Source of the DNA: Corallococcus macrosporus | GTDB lineage: Bacteria; Myxococcota; Myxococcia; Myxococcales; Myxococcaceae | DNA length: 64,000 nt | Direction: 5' to 3' | NCBI RefSeq assembly: GCF_017302985.1 | Contig: NZ_JAFIMU010000004.1 | Coordinates: forward strand, 434,001 to 498,000 | In this document: positions 11,554 to 50,200 of the stretch, in pieces | Layout: each line of letters opens with the position of its first letter | Position numbering within the stretch: the stretch's first letter is position 1 | Made by a program: the position numbers and the translations under genes | The notes under the pieces: model-generated | Told to the model about the DNA's origin: nothing | Database searches by the model: none | What the model saw: the letters and a program-made list of their open reading frames with translations, nothing else

Positions 11554-12936
11554 ATGCGCGTGCCCTGGTCCCTCGCTGGCATCTCCGCCGGAGCGCTGCT
11601 CATCGGCGCCGCGTGGGCCACCGTCGTCCGCCGCCCCGAACCCCTGGTACTGGGCGCGCTGCCCCCGGTGGTCCTGCCGAACGTGGAGCAGTCCGGCGGC
11701 GCCACCACGGTGGCGGACACCGGCCGCAACGCCTTCGGCCGCGCGCCCATGAACATGCCGCGCTCGCGCTGGCCGGACTTCTACGCGGGCAAGGGTGTCT
11801 TCGACCGCGACTGGAGCGATTCGCGCCTGAGCCCCGCCGTGGCCGGCCCCTTCTTCAGCGCCACCGGCTGCATGACCTGCCACGTGAAGGACGGCCGGGG
11901 CCAGCCTCCCTCCAGCCCCACGGAGGCGCCCGTCTCGCTGGCGTTCCAGCTGAGCGCGCCCGACGGCGCCGGCCCCCATCCGCTGTACGGCATGCAACTG
12001 GACGCGCACGCCGTGGAGGGCCAGGTCCCCGAGGGCCACGTCCGCGTCGACTTCGAGGAGACGCGCGGCACGTTCGCCACCGGCGAGCCGTACTCCCTGG
12101 TGCGCCCGCGCTACCAGTTCCAGGGGCTGGTGCACGGCCCCCTGGGGGACGGCGCCACCTTCTCCGCCCGCGTGTCGCCCGTGAACTTCGGCCTGGGCCT
12201 GCTGGAGGCCCTGCCCGAGGCCGCGCTGCTGGCCCGCGCGGACCCCGAGGACCGCGACCACGACGGCATCTCCGGCCGGGCGAACCAGGTGCTCGACGTG
12301 GAGACGGGGGAGACGCGCCTGGGCCGCTTCGGGTGGAAGGCCAACCAGCCCACGCTGCGCCAGCAGGTGGCGCACGCGCTCGTCGCCGACATGGGCGTCA
12401 CGACGACGCTCTACCGCCAGGAGCAGGGCCGGGACGCTCCGGGCGAGCCGGAGGTGTCCCAGGACGACCTGGACCTGCTGATGATCTACATGCGCCTGCT
12501 CGCCGTGCCCAAGCGGCGCGACTGGGAGGCATCCGAGGTCCAGCGCGGCCACGCCGTGTTCCGCGCCATCGGCTGCGCGGCCTGCCACGTCGACACGCCC
12601 CAGGAGACAGGGCCGGTGGAGGGCTTCGATGAGGTGTCCCGGCAGGTCATCTACCCCTACTCGGATCTGCTCCTGCACGACCTGGGCGAGGGGCTGGCGG
12701 ACGGGCGTCCGGATGGGCTGGCCACGGGCAATGAGTGGCGCACGCCGCCCTTGTGGGGCGTCGGGCTGGTGGAGTCCGTCAACCGGCACACGCGCTTCCT
12801 GCATGACGGCCGTGCTCGCTCCCTGGAGGAGGCCGTCCTCTGGCACGGAGGCGAGGCCGCCCCCGCGCAGGGACGCTACGTGCGGCTGCCCCGGGAGGAC
12901 CGGGCCGCGCTGCTCGCCTTCCTGAAGTCGCTCTGA
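11554..12936 (+). CDS. Di-haem c-type oxidoreductase (DHOR family)
   Basis: This 460-residue protein belongs to the 'di-haem oxidoreductase, putative peroxidase' group. An N-terminal hydrophobic segment (WSLAGISAGALLIGAAW) should export or anchor it in the periplasm. Two CxxCH haem-c sites are visible: CMTCH (Cys106, Cys109, His110) and CAACH (Cys341, Cys344, His345). The segment near residue 240 has the DRDHDGISGRAN calcium-loop-like stretch common in the family. The C-terminal part has RTPPLWGVG, RFLHDGRA and ALLAFLKSL, also typical. The predicted role is electron transfer or peroxide or thiol oxidation in the periplasm; the substrate is unknown. ATG 11554 is preferred over an upstream TTG because GAGGAG lies eight bases before it. 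Confidence 0.88.
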   Translation: MRVPWSLAGISAGALLIGAAWATVVRRPEPLVLGALPPVVLPNVEQSGGATTVADTGRNAFGRAPMNMPRSRWPDFYAGKGVFDRDWSDSRLSPAVAGPFFSATGCMTCHVKDGRGQPPSSPTEAPVSLAFQLSAPDGAGPHPLYGMQLDAHAVEGQVPEGHVRVDFEETRGTFATGEPYSLVRPRYQFQGLVHGPLGDGATFSARVSPVNFGLGLLEALPEAALLARADPEDRDHDGISGRANQVLDVETGETRLGRFGWKANQPTLRQQVAHALVADMGVTTTLYRQEQGRDAPGEPEVSQDDLDLLMIYMRLLAVPKRRDWEASEVQRGHAVFRAIGCAACHVDTPQETGPVEGFDEVSRQVIYPYSDLLLHDLGEGLADGRPDGLATGNEWRTPPLWGVGLVESVNRHTRFLHDGRARSLEEAVLWHGGEAAPAQGRYVRLPREDRAALLAFLKSL

Positions 12937-13065
12937 GGCACGGGCGGGGCGCCCTCCTGTCCGGACGGCGGCCAGGAGGACCGTCGCCTGGAGGGGGCTT
13001 CCGCCCTCGGAGGCCACGGAACGGTGGACGGCCCGGGCCCTTGGGCTACCCTGCGGGCCCCCTTC

Positions 13066-14514
13066 ATGCAGCCCTCAGCCCCCACCCCCGACGCTGTCCC
13101 CGACGTCCCGCTCGCGGTCGACCTGGACGGCACGCTGGTGCGCACGGACACGCTGCACGAGAACCTGCTCGTGCTCCTCAAGCACGCGCCGTGGTTGCTG
13201 CTGCTGGTGCCGCTGTGGGTGCTGAAGGGCAAGGCCTTCTTCAAGGCGGAGGTGGCCCGCCGCGCGCGGCTGGACGTCACGTCGCTGCCCTACAACGCGG
13301 AGCTGCTGGCCTTCCTGCGCGAGGAGCATGCGCGGGGGCGGCGGCTGGTGCTGGCCACGGCCGCGGACCGCGGCATCGCTGACGCGGTGGCCTCCCACCT
13401 GGGCCTCTTCGACACGGTGGTCGCCAGCGAGGCCGGGGTGAACCTCTCCGGCGCGCGGAAGCTCGCGCGGCTGCGCGAGGTGCTGGGCACCTTCGACTAC
13501 GCGGGCAACGACGCGGTGGACCTCCCGCTGTGGCGCGAGTGCCGGCAGGTCATCGTGGTGCATGCGACCGCGGGGGTGCTGCGCCAGGCCCACGGGCTGG
13601 GCCGCCCCGTGCACCGCGTCTTCGCGCTTCCTCCGGGCGGGGTGCGCCCCTGGGTGAAGGCGCTGCGGGTGCACCAGTGGGCGAAGAACGCGCTCGTCTT
13701 CGTGCCCGTGCTGGCCGCGCACAAGGCCACCCAGGGCGGCATGGGCCCGCGCGCGGTGCTGGCGTTCCTCGCCTTCAGCCTCTGTGCCTCCAGCGTGTAT
13801 GTCATCAATGACCTGCTGGACCTGGCGTCGGACCGGCGGCACCCGTCCAAGTCCCGGCGGCCCTTCGCGTCCGGGGCCCTGCCGGTGCGCGCGGGCGTGG
13901 TGCTGGCGCCGCTGCTCCTGGCGGGCGCCGCGGCGCTCGCGCTGACGACGCTGCCCCTGTCGTTCTCCGCGCTCCTGGCCGCGTACTTCGTCCTGACGCT
14001 GGCGTACTCGCTGCGGCTCAAGCAGGTGGTGATGCTGGACGTGCTGGTGCTCGCGGGCCTCTACACCGTGCGCATCTTCGGCGGCGCGCTGGCGGTGGGC
14101 GTGCCCACGTCCAGCTGGCTGCTCATGTTCAGCATGTTCCTCTTCCTGTCGCTGGCCCTGCTCAAGCGGCTGAGCGAGGTGCGGCGGCTGCGCGAGTCCA
14201 ACGAGGCGTCCGCGCACGGGCGAGGCTACCTGGCGCAGGACTACGAGCAGCTCGCGAGCCTGGGCGCGGCGGCGGGGCAGGTGTCCGTGCTGGTGCTGGC
14301 GCTGTACATCACCAGCAAGGAGGTGACGGCGCTGTATGCCCATCCGGAGCGGCTGTGGCTCCTGTGCCCGGTGATGCTGTACTGGGTGGGCCGCATCTGG
14401 GTGCTGGCACACCGCGGGCTCGTGAACGAGGACCCGCTCGTCTTCGCGCTGCGCGACCGGGTCAGCTACGTCGTGGGCGCGGTCGCGGCGCTGGTGCTGT
14501 GGGTGGCGACGTGA
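13066..14514 (+). CDS. HAD phosphatase-UbiA prenyltransferase fusion (DPPR synthase-like)
   Basis: This 482-residue fusion has an N-terminal HAD hydrolase with the DxDGT nucleophile motif (Asp19, Asp21), a TAAD threonine motif and a GNDAVD acid motif. A UbiA-type integral membrane prenyltransferase follows from about residue 200. The UbiA part begins with RVHQWAKN and has the Mg2+-binding motif NDLLDLASD (Asn248, Asp249, Asp252, Asp256) plus several transmembrane helices. The UbiA family member Rv3806c couples PRPP to decaprenyl phosphate. The fused HAD could remove the 5-phosphate afterwards; that step is inference. The next gene starts 13 bases on, so this leads an operon. ATG 13066 is chosen over GTG 13024 because it lies just before the HAD motif; neither has a strong Shine-Dalgarno. 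Confidence 0.85.
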   Translation: MQPSAPTPDAVPDVPLAVDLDGTLVRTDTLHENLLVLLKHAPWLLLLVPLWVLKGKAFFKAEVARRARLDVTSLPYNAELLAFLREEHARGRRLVLATAADRGIADAVASHLGLFDTVVASEAGVNLSGARKLARLREVLGTFDYAGNDAVDLPLWRECRQVIVVHATAGVLRQAHGLGRPVHRVFALPPGGVRPWVKALRVHQWAKNALVFVPVLAAHKATQGGMGPRAVLAFLAFSLCASSVYVINDLLDLASDRRHPSKSRRPFASGALPVRAGVVLAPLLLAGAAALALTTLPLSFSALLAAYFVLTLAYSLRLKQVVMLDVLVLAGLYTVRIFGGALAVGVPTSSWLLMFSMFLFLSLALLKRLSEVRRLRESNEASAHGRGYLAQDYEQLASLGAAAGQVSVLVLALYITSKEVTALYAHPERLWLLCPVMLYWVGRIWVLAHRGLVNEDPLVFALRDRVSYVVGAVAALVLWVAT

Positions 14515-14527
14515 CGGGAGCATGGCG

Positions 14528-15892
14528 ATGAGCACGTCGGATTCCTGGGGCCGCTTCCCCCGCGTGGAACAACAGACGCGCGCGCTCGTGTGGCGCTCGG
14601 ACGCGCTGCCCCGGGTGGACGGGCCGGTGCTGCCCCATGGCCTGGGCCGCAGCTACGGCGACTCCTGTCTCAACGACGGGGGCACGGTGCTGCTCACGGC
14701 GGGCCTGGACCGGCTCATCGACTTCGACCCGACGACGGGCGTGGTGCGCTGCGAGGCCGGTGTGTCCCTGGACACGCTGCTGCGGCTGGCCGTGCCGCGC
14801 GGCTGGTTCCTGCCGGTGACGCCGGGCACGAAGTTCGTCACGGTGGGCGGTGCCATCGCCAACGACGTGCACGGCAAGAACCACCACCGGGCCGGGACGT
14901 TCGGCCGGCACGTGCGCCGCTTCGAGCTGGTGCGCTCGGACGGCAGCCGCCGGATGTGCTCGCCCGTGGAGAACGCGGACTGGTTCGGCGCGACCATTGG
15001 TGGCCTGGGGCTCACGGGGCTCGTCACCTGGGCGGAGGTGCAGCTGACGCCCATCCGCAACCCCTTCGTGGTGCAGGAAACCGTCCCGTTCGACAACCTG
15101 GACGGCTTCATGCGCGTGTCCGCCGAGTCCGAGGCGGACCACGACTTCACCATGTCCTGGGTGGACTGCCTGGCGCGCGGCCGCAAGCTCGGGCGCGGCC
15201 TGTTCTACCGGGGCAACTTCGCGCCCACGCAGTTCGACCGGCTGCCCCTGGCGAAGAGCCACCTGTCGCATGGCAGCGGGCTCGCGGTGCCCATGGACCT
15301 GCCGGGCTTCTGTCTCAACCGGCTGTCGGTCTCCGCCTTCAACTTCCTGTACTACCACCGGGAGCGGACCAGGCCGTCCCCCCGGCTCGTGCACTACGAC
15401 CCGTTCTTCTACCCGCTCGACAGCGTTTACGGCTGGAACCGCATCTACGGCCGCAAGGGCTTCCTCCAGTTCCAGTGCGTGGTGCCGCATGCCACCGCGC
15501 GTGACGCGCTGAAGGAACTGCTGGAGCGCAGCGCCCGGGGCGGACTGCCCAGCTTCCTGTCCGTGCTCAAGACGTTCGGCGACCTGCCGTCGCCCGGGTG
15601 GATGTCCTTTCCGCGCCCGGGCTACACGCTGGCCCTGGACTTCGCCAACCGGGGCGAGAAGACGTGGCGGCTGGTGGAGGAGCTGGACCGCGTGACACGT
15701 GAAGCGGGCGGCGCGGTGTATCCGGCCAAGGACGCGCGCATGAGCCCGGAGAGCTTCGCGGCGTACTTCCCCCAGCGCGAGCGGTTCGCCGCGTACATCG
15801 ACCCTGCCTTCTCCTCCTCCTTCTGGCGCCGGGTGAACCCGGTGCCGCTGCCCCTGCCCTCGCTGGAGGGACGCCAGGTCTCCATCCCATGA
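14528..15892 (+). CDS. DprE1-like FAD oxidase (polyprenylphosphoryl-ribose 2-oxidase)
   Basis: This 454-residue FAD_binding_4 oxidoreductase is close in length to mycobacterial DprE1 (461 residues). It should oxidise the 2-OH of polyprenylphosphoryl-D-ribose to the 2-keto intermediate. Visible signatures are GLGRSYGDS, FVTVGGAIANDVHGKNHHRAG (the HGKNHH block is diagnostic of the family), TIGGLGLTG and a C-terminal FW-R-R tail. The codon aligning with M. tuberculosis Cys387, in the strand before the DF motif (GYTLALDF here), encodes Ala369. ATG 14528 is preferred over ATG 14522 because GGGAG lies seven bases upstream of it. The stop overlaps the start of the next gene by four bases (ATGA), a sign of translational coupling. 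Confidence 0.88.
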   Translation: MSTSDSWGRFPRVEQQTRALVWRSDALPRVDGPVLPHGLGRSYGDSCLNDGGTVLLTAGLDRLIDFDPTTGVVRCEAGVSLDTLLRLAVPRGWFLPVTPGTKFVTVGGAIANDVHGKNHHRAGTFGRHVRRFELVRSDGSRRMCSPVENADWFGATIGGLGLTGLVTWAEVQLTPIRNPFVVQETVPFDNLDGFMRVSAESEADHDFTMSWVDCLARGRKLGRGLFYRGNFAPTQFDRLPLAKSHLSHGSGLAVPMDLPGFCLNRLSVSAFNFLYYHRERTRPSPRLVHYDPFFYPLDSVYGWNRIYGRKGFLQFQCVVPHATARDALKELLERSARGGLPSFLSVLKTFGDLPSPGWMSFPRPGYTLALDFANRGEKTWRLVEELDRVTREAGGAVYPAKDARMSPESFAAYFPQRERFAAYIDPAFSSSFWRRVNPVPLPLPSLEGRQVSIP

Positions 15893-16626
15893 AGAAAGTC
15901 ATCGTCCTTGGCGCCACGAGCGCCATTGCCCAGGCCACGGTGCGGCTGCTCGCCGCGCGCGGGGCCGCGCTGTACCTGGTGGGCCGCAACGCCGCGAACC
16001 TGGAGGCGGTGGCCCGGGACGCGTCCACGCGCGGCGCGCCGAAGGTGGAGTTCCGGGCGCTGGACCTGAACGACTGTGAAGCGCACGCGAGCCTCGTGGA
16101 GCGGGCGTGGCAGGCGCTGGGCGGGCTGGACGGGGCGGTGCTGGCGCATGGCGTGCTGGGCGACCAGGCGGAGAGCCAGCGCTCCTGGGCCGCGACGGAG
16201 CTGGTGCTGCGCACGAACTTCCTCTCCGCCGCGTCGCTCCTGACGGAGCTGGCCAACCGCTTCGAGGCGCAGAAGGCCGGCACGCTGGTGGTCATTTCGT
16301 CAGTGGCGGGAGACCGGGGCCGGCAGAGCAACTACGTGTACGGCGCGTCCAAGGGCGCGCTGACCGTGTTCCTCCAGGGCCTGCGCAACCGGCTGGCGAA
16401 GTCCGGCGTGGCGGTGGTGACGGTGAAGCCCGGCTTCGTGGACACGCCGATGACGGCCCACGTGCCGAAGAACAAGCTCTTCGCCTCACCGGAGCAGGTG
16501 GCGCGCGGCCTGCTGAAGGCCGCGGATGGGCGCAAGAACGAGGTCTACGTGCCCGGCTTCTGGGCGCTCATCATGCTCATCATCCGCAGCATCCCGGAGC
16601 CGGTGTTCAAGCGGCTGAAGCTCTAG
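15889..16626 (+). CDS. DprE2-like short-chain dehydrogenase/reductase
   Basis: This is a 245-residue classical SDR. The nucleotide-binding loop is GATSAIAQA (residues 8-16), matching the DprE2-type variant rather than the usual TGxxxGxG. The catalytic residues are Ser138 in VVISSVAG and Tyr151-x3-Lys155 in YGASK. DprE2 reduces the 2-keto sugar left by DprE1 with NADH, giving polyprenylphosphoryl-D-arabinofuranose. The four-base overlap with the FAD oxidase gene and the upstream UbiA fusion support that pathway over a generic SDR role. The C-terminal hydrophobic stretch (ALIMLIIRSI) may help membrane association. It ends 63 bases before the convergent NRPS stop. Confidence 0.85.
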   Translation: MKKVIVLGATSAIAQATVRLLAARGAALYLVGRNAANLEAVARDASTRGAPKVEFRALDLNDCEAHASLVERAWQALGGLDGAVLAHGVLGDQAESQRSWAATELVLRTNFLSAASLLTELANRFEAQKAGTLVVISSVAGDRGRQSNYVYGASKGALTVFLQGLRNRLAKSGVAVVTVKPGFVDTPMTAHVPKNKLFASPEQVARGLLKAADGRKNEVYVPGFWALIMLIIRSIPEPVFKRLKL

Positions 16627-16628
16627 GC

Positions 16629-16681
16629 GTCTGTCATTGAGCCGGTTCCACTCCGTGCCTGGAAGACAGACACGGAGTGGA
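16629..16681. terminator. Convergent hairpin between the SDR and NRPS genes
   Basis: TCCACTCCGTG (16647-16657) pairs perfectly with CACGGAGTGGA (16671-16681), giving an 11-bp stem and 13-base loop between two converging genes. A second mutually exclusive pairing exists: GTCTGTC (16629-16635) with GACAGAC (16665-16671). No strong T-run follows in either direction. A bidirectional terminator or mRNA end-protecting hairpin is likely. Confidence 0.6.
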
Positions 16682-16689
16682 CGCGGGTT

Positions 16690-46038
<29,349 letters not shown>

Positions 46039-46185
46039 CTCGTGTACTCCGCTCGGGGACGCCTGCGCGAGCACCACCAGGGGGAGGTGGCACTCGCGAG
46101 AACTTGAAGCTGCTGCTGATGCTGGGATGCCGTGTGCGCTGCGCTCCCGGGTGAAGCGCGGTCTTGGGCATTTCGCGGTGGCTAC

Positions 46186-46213
46186 ATTATTCCGTTACGA
46201 CGTGACGTGTCAT
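46186..46213 (-). promoter_or_regulatory. Candidate sigma-70 promoter of NRPS-1
   Basis: On the minus strand, ATGACA (46213-46208) and AATAAT (46191-46186) are separated by 16 bases. Each matches the -35 and -10 consensus at five of six positions. This is the most A/T-rich patch of the gap, about 150 bases upstream of the NRPS-1 ATG. It implies that NRPS-1 can be transcribed independently of NRPS-2. Confidence 0.4.
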
Positions 46214-46386
46214 GAAGGCGCCCCAGCACCCCAGGCGCAGGCCCGTGGATCCAATAAATCCTCGTGTTTATGGGCGTCATCATAGGAGGGGGTTCCGACG
46301 TTGGAGCCTCGCCCGACCCAGGAACAACGCCACGGGCTCGGAGGCTTCCAGGGAACAGAGGCCCTCAACGAATCCGTGATGCAGCT

Positions 46387-46419
46387 CCCCGCGCCTGACT
46401 GATCAGCACAGGCGCGGGG
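46387..46419 (-). terminator. Terminator-like hairpin after NRPS-2
   Basis: CCCCGCGCCT (46387-46396) pairs perfectly with AGGCGCGGGG (46410-46419). The 13-base loop itself contains the palindrome CTGATCAG. It begins 11 bases past the NRPS-2 stop. No U-tract follows, so termination may be partial or Rho-assisted. Confidence 0.55.
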
Positions 46420-46429
46420 CAGAAGGGTT

Positions 46430-47245
46430 TCAACCTCCCATGGGAGTCTGGGGCTCGCTGCGCGACGCACGGGTGAGAAGCGCGCGCAGCCGCTCCACGA
46501 TGAACCCGAGGTGCGGATCCTGTAGCAGTTCATGGTGGCTGCCGGGGACGTCGTCCACCTCCAGGCCGCCTCGCACCAGGGGCTCCCAGCCCCGGTGACG
46601 CGGGAGCCCGGTGGGGGCCTCGCTGGCGCTCAGCAGCAGGGCGGTGCCGTCGTAAGGCCGGGGCACGTACTTCTCCTGGGCGAAGAGGTTGGCCTGGAAG
46701 ACCCGGAAGAGGGCGCGCAGCTGAGCAGGCCCGGAGTGCGCATCGAGGATGTTCGCCCGGAGCCCTTCCTGCAGCAGATGATCCAGCATCGCCGCGTCGT
46801 CGCCCTGTGCCAGCGCTTCGGCGGAGACGGCGAGCTCCCGGCCAAAGGCGGTGGCGGTGGTCTGGGCGAAGGCGATCCTCACTCGGGCCTCGGAGGAGAA
46901 GTGGCTGTCCTCCGCGGCAGGTCCCGTGAGCCCGGGCACGTGCGCGTCGATGAGCGCGAGCAGGTCCACCGCTTCGCCGGAGTCGCGCAGCCTGCGAGCC
47001 ATCTCGTAGGCGATGACGCCGCCGAGGGACCAACCTCCGAGCTGGTAGGGGCCATGCGGCTGCACGGAGCGGATCGCTTCGATGTAGAGGTCCGCCATCT
47101 CCTCGATGGACTCCGCGACCGGGCGTCCGTCGAGGCCGCGCGACTGGAGGCCGTAGACGGGCAGCGACGGCCCCAGGCGGCGCGCCAGCTCCGAGTAGGC
47201 GAGGACGTTGCCGCCGCCGGGATGGACGAGGAAGAGCGGCCGATG
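46430..47245 (-). other. NRPS-2 terminal thioesterase domain
   Basis: This is a type I TE of about 270 residues starting at RPLFLVHPGGG. The nucleophile is the Ser of GWSLGG (codon 47027-47029), and the histidine region is PGSHHELLQD. It should release the NRPS-2 product independently of NRPS-1. Confidence 0.93.
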
Positions 47246-50200
47246 GCCGGGCTCTCCCCGCTCCAGCGGGACGAGGGGCGTCCATGCCTGCGAGGCGTCT
47301 TGGAGCACCAGGGCGAGCTGCTCCACGGTGGGCTGCTGGAAGAGGACGGAGAGCGGAAGGCTGAGGCCAAGGCGCTCGCGGATGGCCGCGAGCATTCGCA
47401 CGGCGAGCAGGGAGTGACCGCCGAGTTCGAAGAAGCTGGAGCGAATGCCAACGGAGCGGACACCGAGCACGTCCTCCCAGATGCGCGCGAGCTGCATCTC
47501 GAGCGCATCGCGCGGGGCGACGAAGTTCCTGGCCTCGACAGCGTGGGCGTCGGGTTCGGGCAGGGCCTTGCGGTCGACCTTGCCGTTGGAGTTGAGCGGC
47601 AGTGCATCCAGGACGAGGAGGGTGGAAGGCACCATGTACTCGGGCAACTGCTGCCGGAGATGTGCCTTCAGTGACTCGGAGTCCAGCGAGTGGCCATCGC
47701 GCGCGGTGACGTAGCCGATGATGCGCTTGTCGGCAGCCTCGCCCCTGGCGACGACGACGGCGTCCTTGAGGCCCGGAGCGCGGCGGAGGGCTGCTTCGAT
47801 TTCACCCAGCTCGATGCGGAAGCCGCGCACCTTCACCTGGAAGTCGATGCGGCCGAGGTACTCCAGCCGCCCGTCCATGCGGTACCGGACGCGGTCACCC
47901 GTGCGGTACATGCGACCACCCGGAGGGCCGTAGGGTTCCGGGACGAAGCGCTCCGCGGTGAGCTCCGGGCGTAGCAGGTAGCCCCGCGCCTGGCCTTCAC
48001 CCGCGAGGTACAGCTCACCGGCGACGCCCACGGGCACCGGCTGCAACGAAGCGTCCAGCACGTAGGCGCGCGTCGCGGGCAGGGGCCTGCCGATGAGAGG
48101 CACCTCGTCACGACCGACGAGAGAGGCGGTGGAGTAGGTGGTGTCCTCGGAGGGGCCGTAGAGGTTGTAGAGCTTCTGCACCGTCGGGACGGCGTAGACC
48201 TGCTTCGCCAGTGTCTCCGGCAGCGCTTCGCCCGCGAGGTTGATGACGCGCACGGTGGGCGGTACCGCATTCAGGCGCAGCAGTTGCGCCATGGCGGAGG
48301 GCACCGTGTTGACGAGGGTGACGTGCGAAGCAGTGGGCAGCTCCGCCAGGTGCAGGGCGTTGCGTGCCACCACCACCGCACCACCGCTGCTCAACGGGGC
48401 GAAGAGCTCGAAGACGGAGAGGTCGAAGTTGAGGCTCGTCGCGGCAAGCGTGCCCTTCAGTTCCTCCGGGCTGAAGGTCTCAAGGGCCCAGTGGAGGAAG
48501 GAGACAGCGTTGCCATGGGAGATGGCGACGCCCTTGGGGCGGCCGGTGCTGCCAGAGGTGTAGATGAGGTAGGCGAGGTGCCCGGGGTGGATGTCCACCT
48601 CGGGCGCCGTGGTGGGCTGCCTGGCCAGCTCCGCATCCGAGTCGAGGCACACGGGCGTGGCAGCCGTTTCAGGAAGCGCGGCGAGCAGGTGTGAGTGGGC
48701 GACGAGGGCAGGGCCCTGGGCGTCCTCCAGCAGCCAGCCCAGACGCTCACGCGGGTAGCTGGGATCCAGCGGCACATACGCACCGCCGGCCTTGAGGATG
48801 CCGAGAGCTCCAATGACGAGGTCCTCGGTGCGCTCGACGCAGAGGCCGACGCGGACTTCGGGACCGACGCCAAGTCCTCGCAGGCGGTGGGCGAGCTGGT
48901 TGGCCTTCGCGTTCACCTCCCGGTACGTCAGTTGCCGCTCCGGCGTGATGACGGCCAATGCGTCCGGCGTGCGGCGTACCTGGGCTTCCACCATCGCGGG
49001 GATGCTGGGCTCACGCGGGGCTTCGGTAACAGGCGGGTTCCACTCGACGAGGAGCTGCTGACGTTCGGACTCGGTGAGCAGGGGCAGGTCCCCCAGCTTC
49101 GTGTCCGGCTTCTTCGCGATGGCGGCCAGCAACACGCCGAAGTGGCCGGCCATGCGCTGGATGGTTGCCGCGTCGAAGAGGTCCGTCGCGTACTCCAGCG
49201 ACCCGACCAGTTCTCCCTGGACCTCTTGCAGGGCCAGCGAAAGGTCGAACTTGGCGAATCGCGCTTCCAGTGGCACGGCCTGGAACGACAGCTCCGGCAG
49301 ACGCAGCGCCTCGGTGGGCGTGTTCTGCAGGACGAACATCGCCTGGAAGAGCGGGCTTCGGCTCATGTCCCGAGTGGGCTGCACGGCTTCGACAAGCTTC
49401 TCGAAGGGCAGGTGCTGGTGGTCGTACGCCGCGAAGGTCGTGCCTCGCACTTGAGCCAGCAGCTCACGGAACGTCTCGCGTGGATTCAGCCGCGCCCGCA
49501 GGACGAGCGTGTTGACGAAGAAGCCGATGAGCGCCTCGGTCTCCGCCTGGGTGCGGCCTGCGATGGGCGAGCCCACACTGATGTCGTCCTGCGCGGAGTA
49601 GCGCGACAGCAGCACCTGGAACGCCGCGAGCAGCACCATGAAGGGCGTGGCGCCCTCGCGTCCCGCCAGCGCCTTGAGCGCGTGAGAGACCTCCGGGGAA
49701 ACGCGCACCTCCACCGTCGCGCCACGGTGCGACTGCACGGGCGGACGCGGACGATCCGTGGGCAGTTCCAGCGCGGCGGGAACTCCGGAGAGCTGCTGCT
49801 TCCAGTAGTCGATCTGAGCGTCCAGCGCCTCGCCCTGGAGCCAGTCGCGCTGCCACGCCGCGAAGTCCGCGTACTGCACGGGCAGCGGCGTGAGTCCAGG
49901 CTCCTTGCCGTCATGGAATGCGGCGTACAGCGAGATGAGCTCGCGCACGAGAACGCCCATGGACCAGCCGTCGGAGACGATGTGGTGCATCGTCACCAGC
50001 AACAGGTGGGAGTCGTCCGTCAGGCGCACCAACGTGCTGCGCAGCAGAGGACCCGTGGCGAGCCGGAAGGGACGCCGGGCTTCTTCGTCGGCCAGCCGCC
50101 GCGCCTCGTTCCCCCGCAGGTCCTCGGGCAGGAGGGAGAGGTCCATGAGCGGCAGCGTCCATTCCGCCGGAGCATGGATCCGCTGCGTGGGCTGACCCTG

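Larger units (their letters stand above)
46039..46429. other. Intergenic region between the two NRPS genes
   Basis: This 391-base gap contains no convincing gene. It holds a hairpin after the NRPS-2 stop, an A/T-richer patch with a candidate sigma-70 promoter for NRPS-1, and a leader of about 140 bases ending in a good ribosome-binding site (GGAG at 46047-46050). Short open frames here show no RBS or protein-like character. Confidence 0.6.

Noticed and set aside
11179-13017. A 612-codon minus-strand open frame
   Set aside because: It is antisense to the di-haem oxidoreductase, whose CxxCH motifs and RBS support the plus strand. The minus frame shows no conserved motif.
13075-14535. A 486-codon minus-strand open frame opposite the UbiA gene
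   Set aside because: Gln/His/Arg-rich shadow frame. The plus-strand frame has HAD and UbiA motifs and operon spacing.
46430-46529. NRPS-1 and NRPS-2 as one split synthetase passing a chain from NRPS-2 to NRPS-1
   Set aside because: NRPS-2 ends in a complete T-TE with catalytic Ser and His regions, so chain transfer to NRPS-1 is unlikely.
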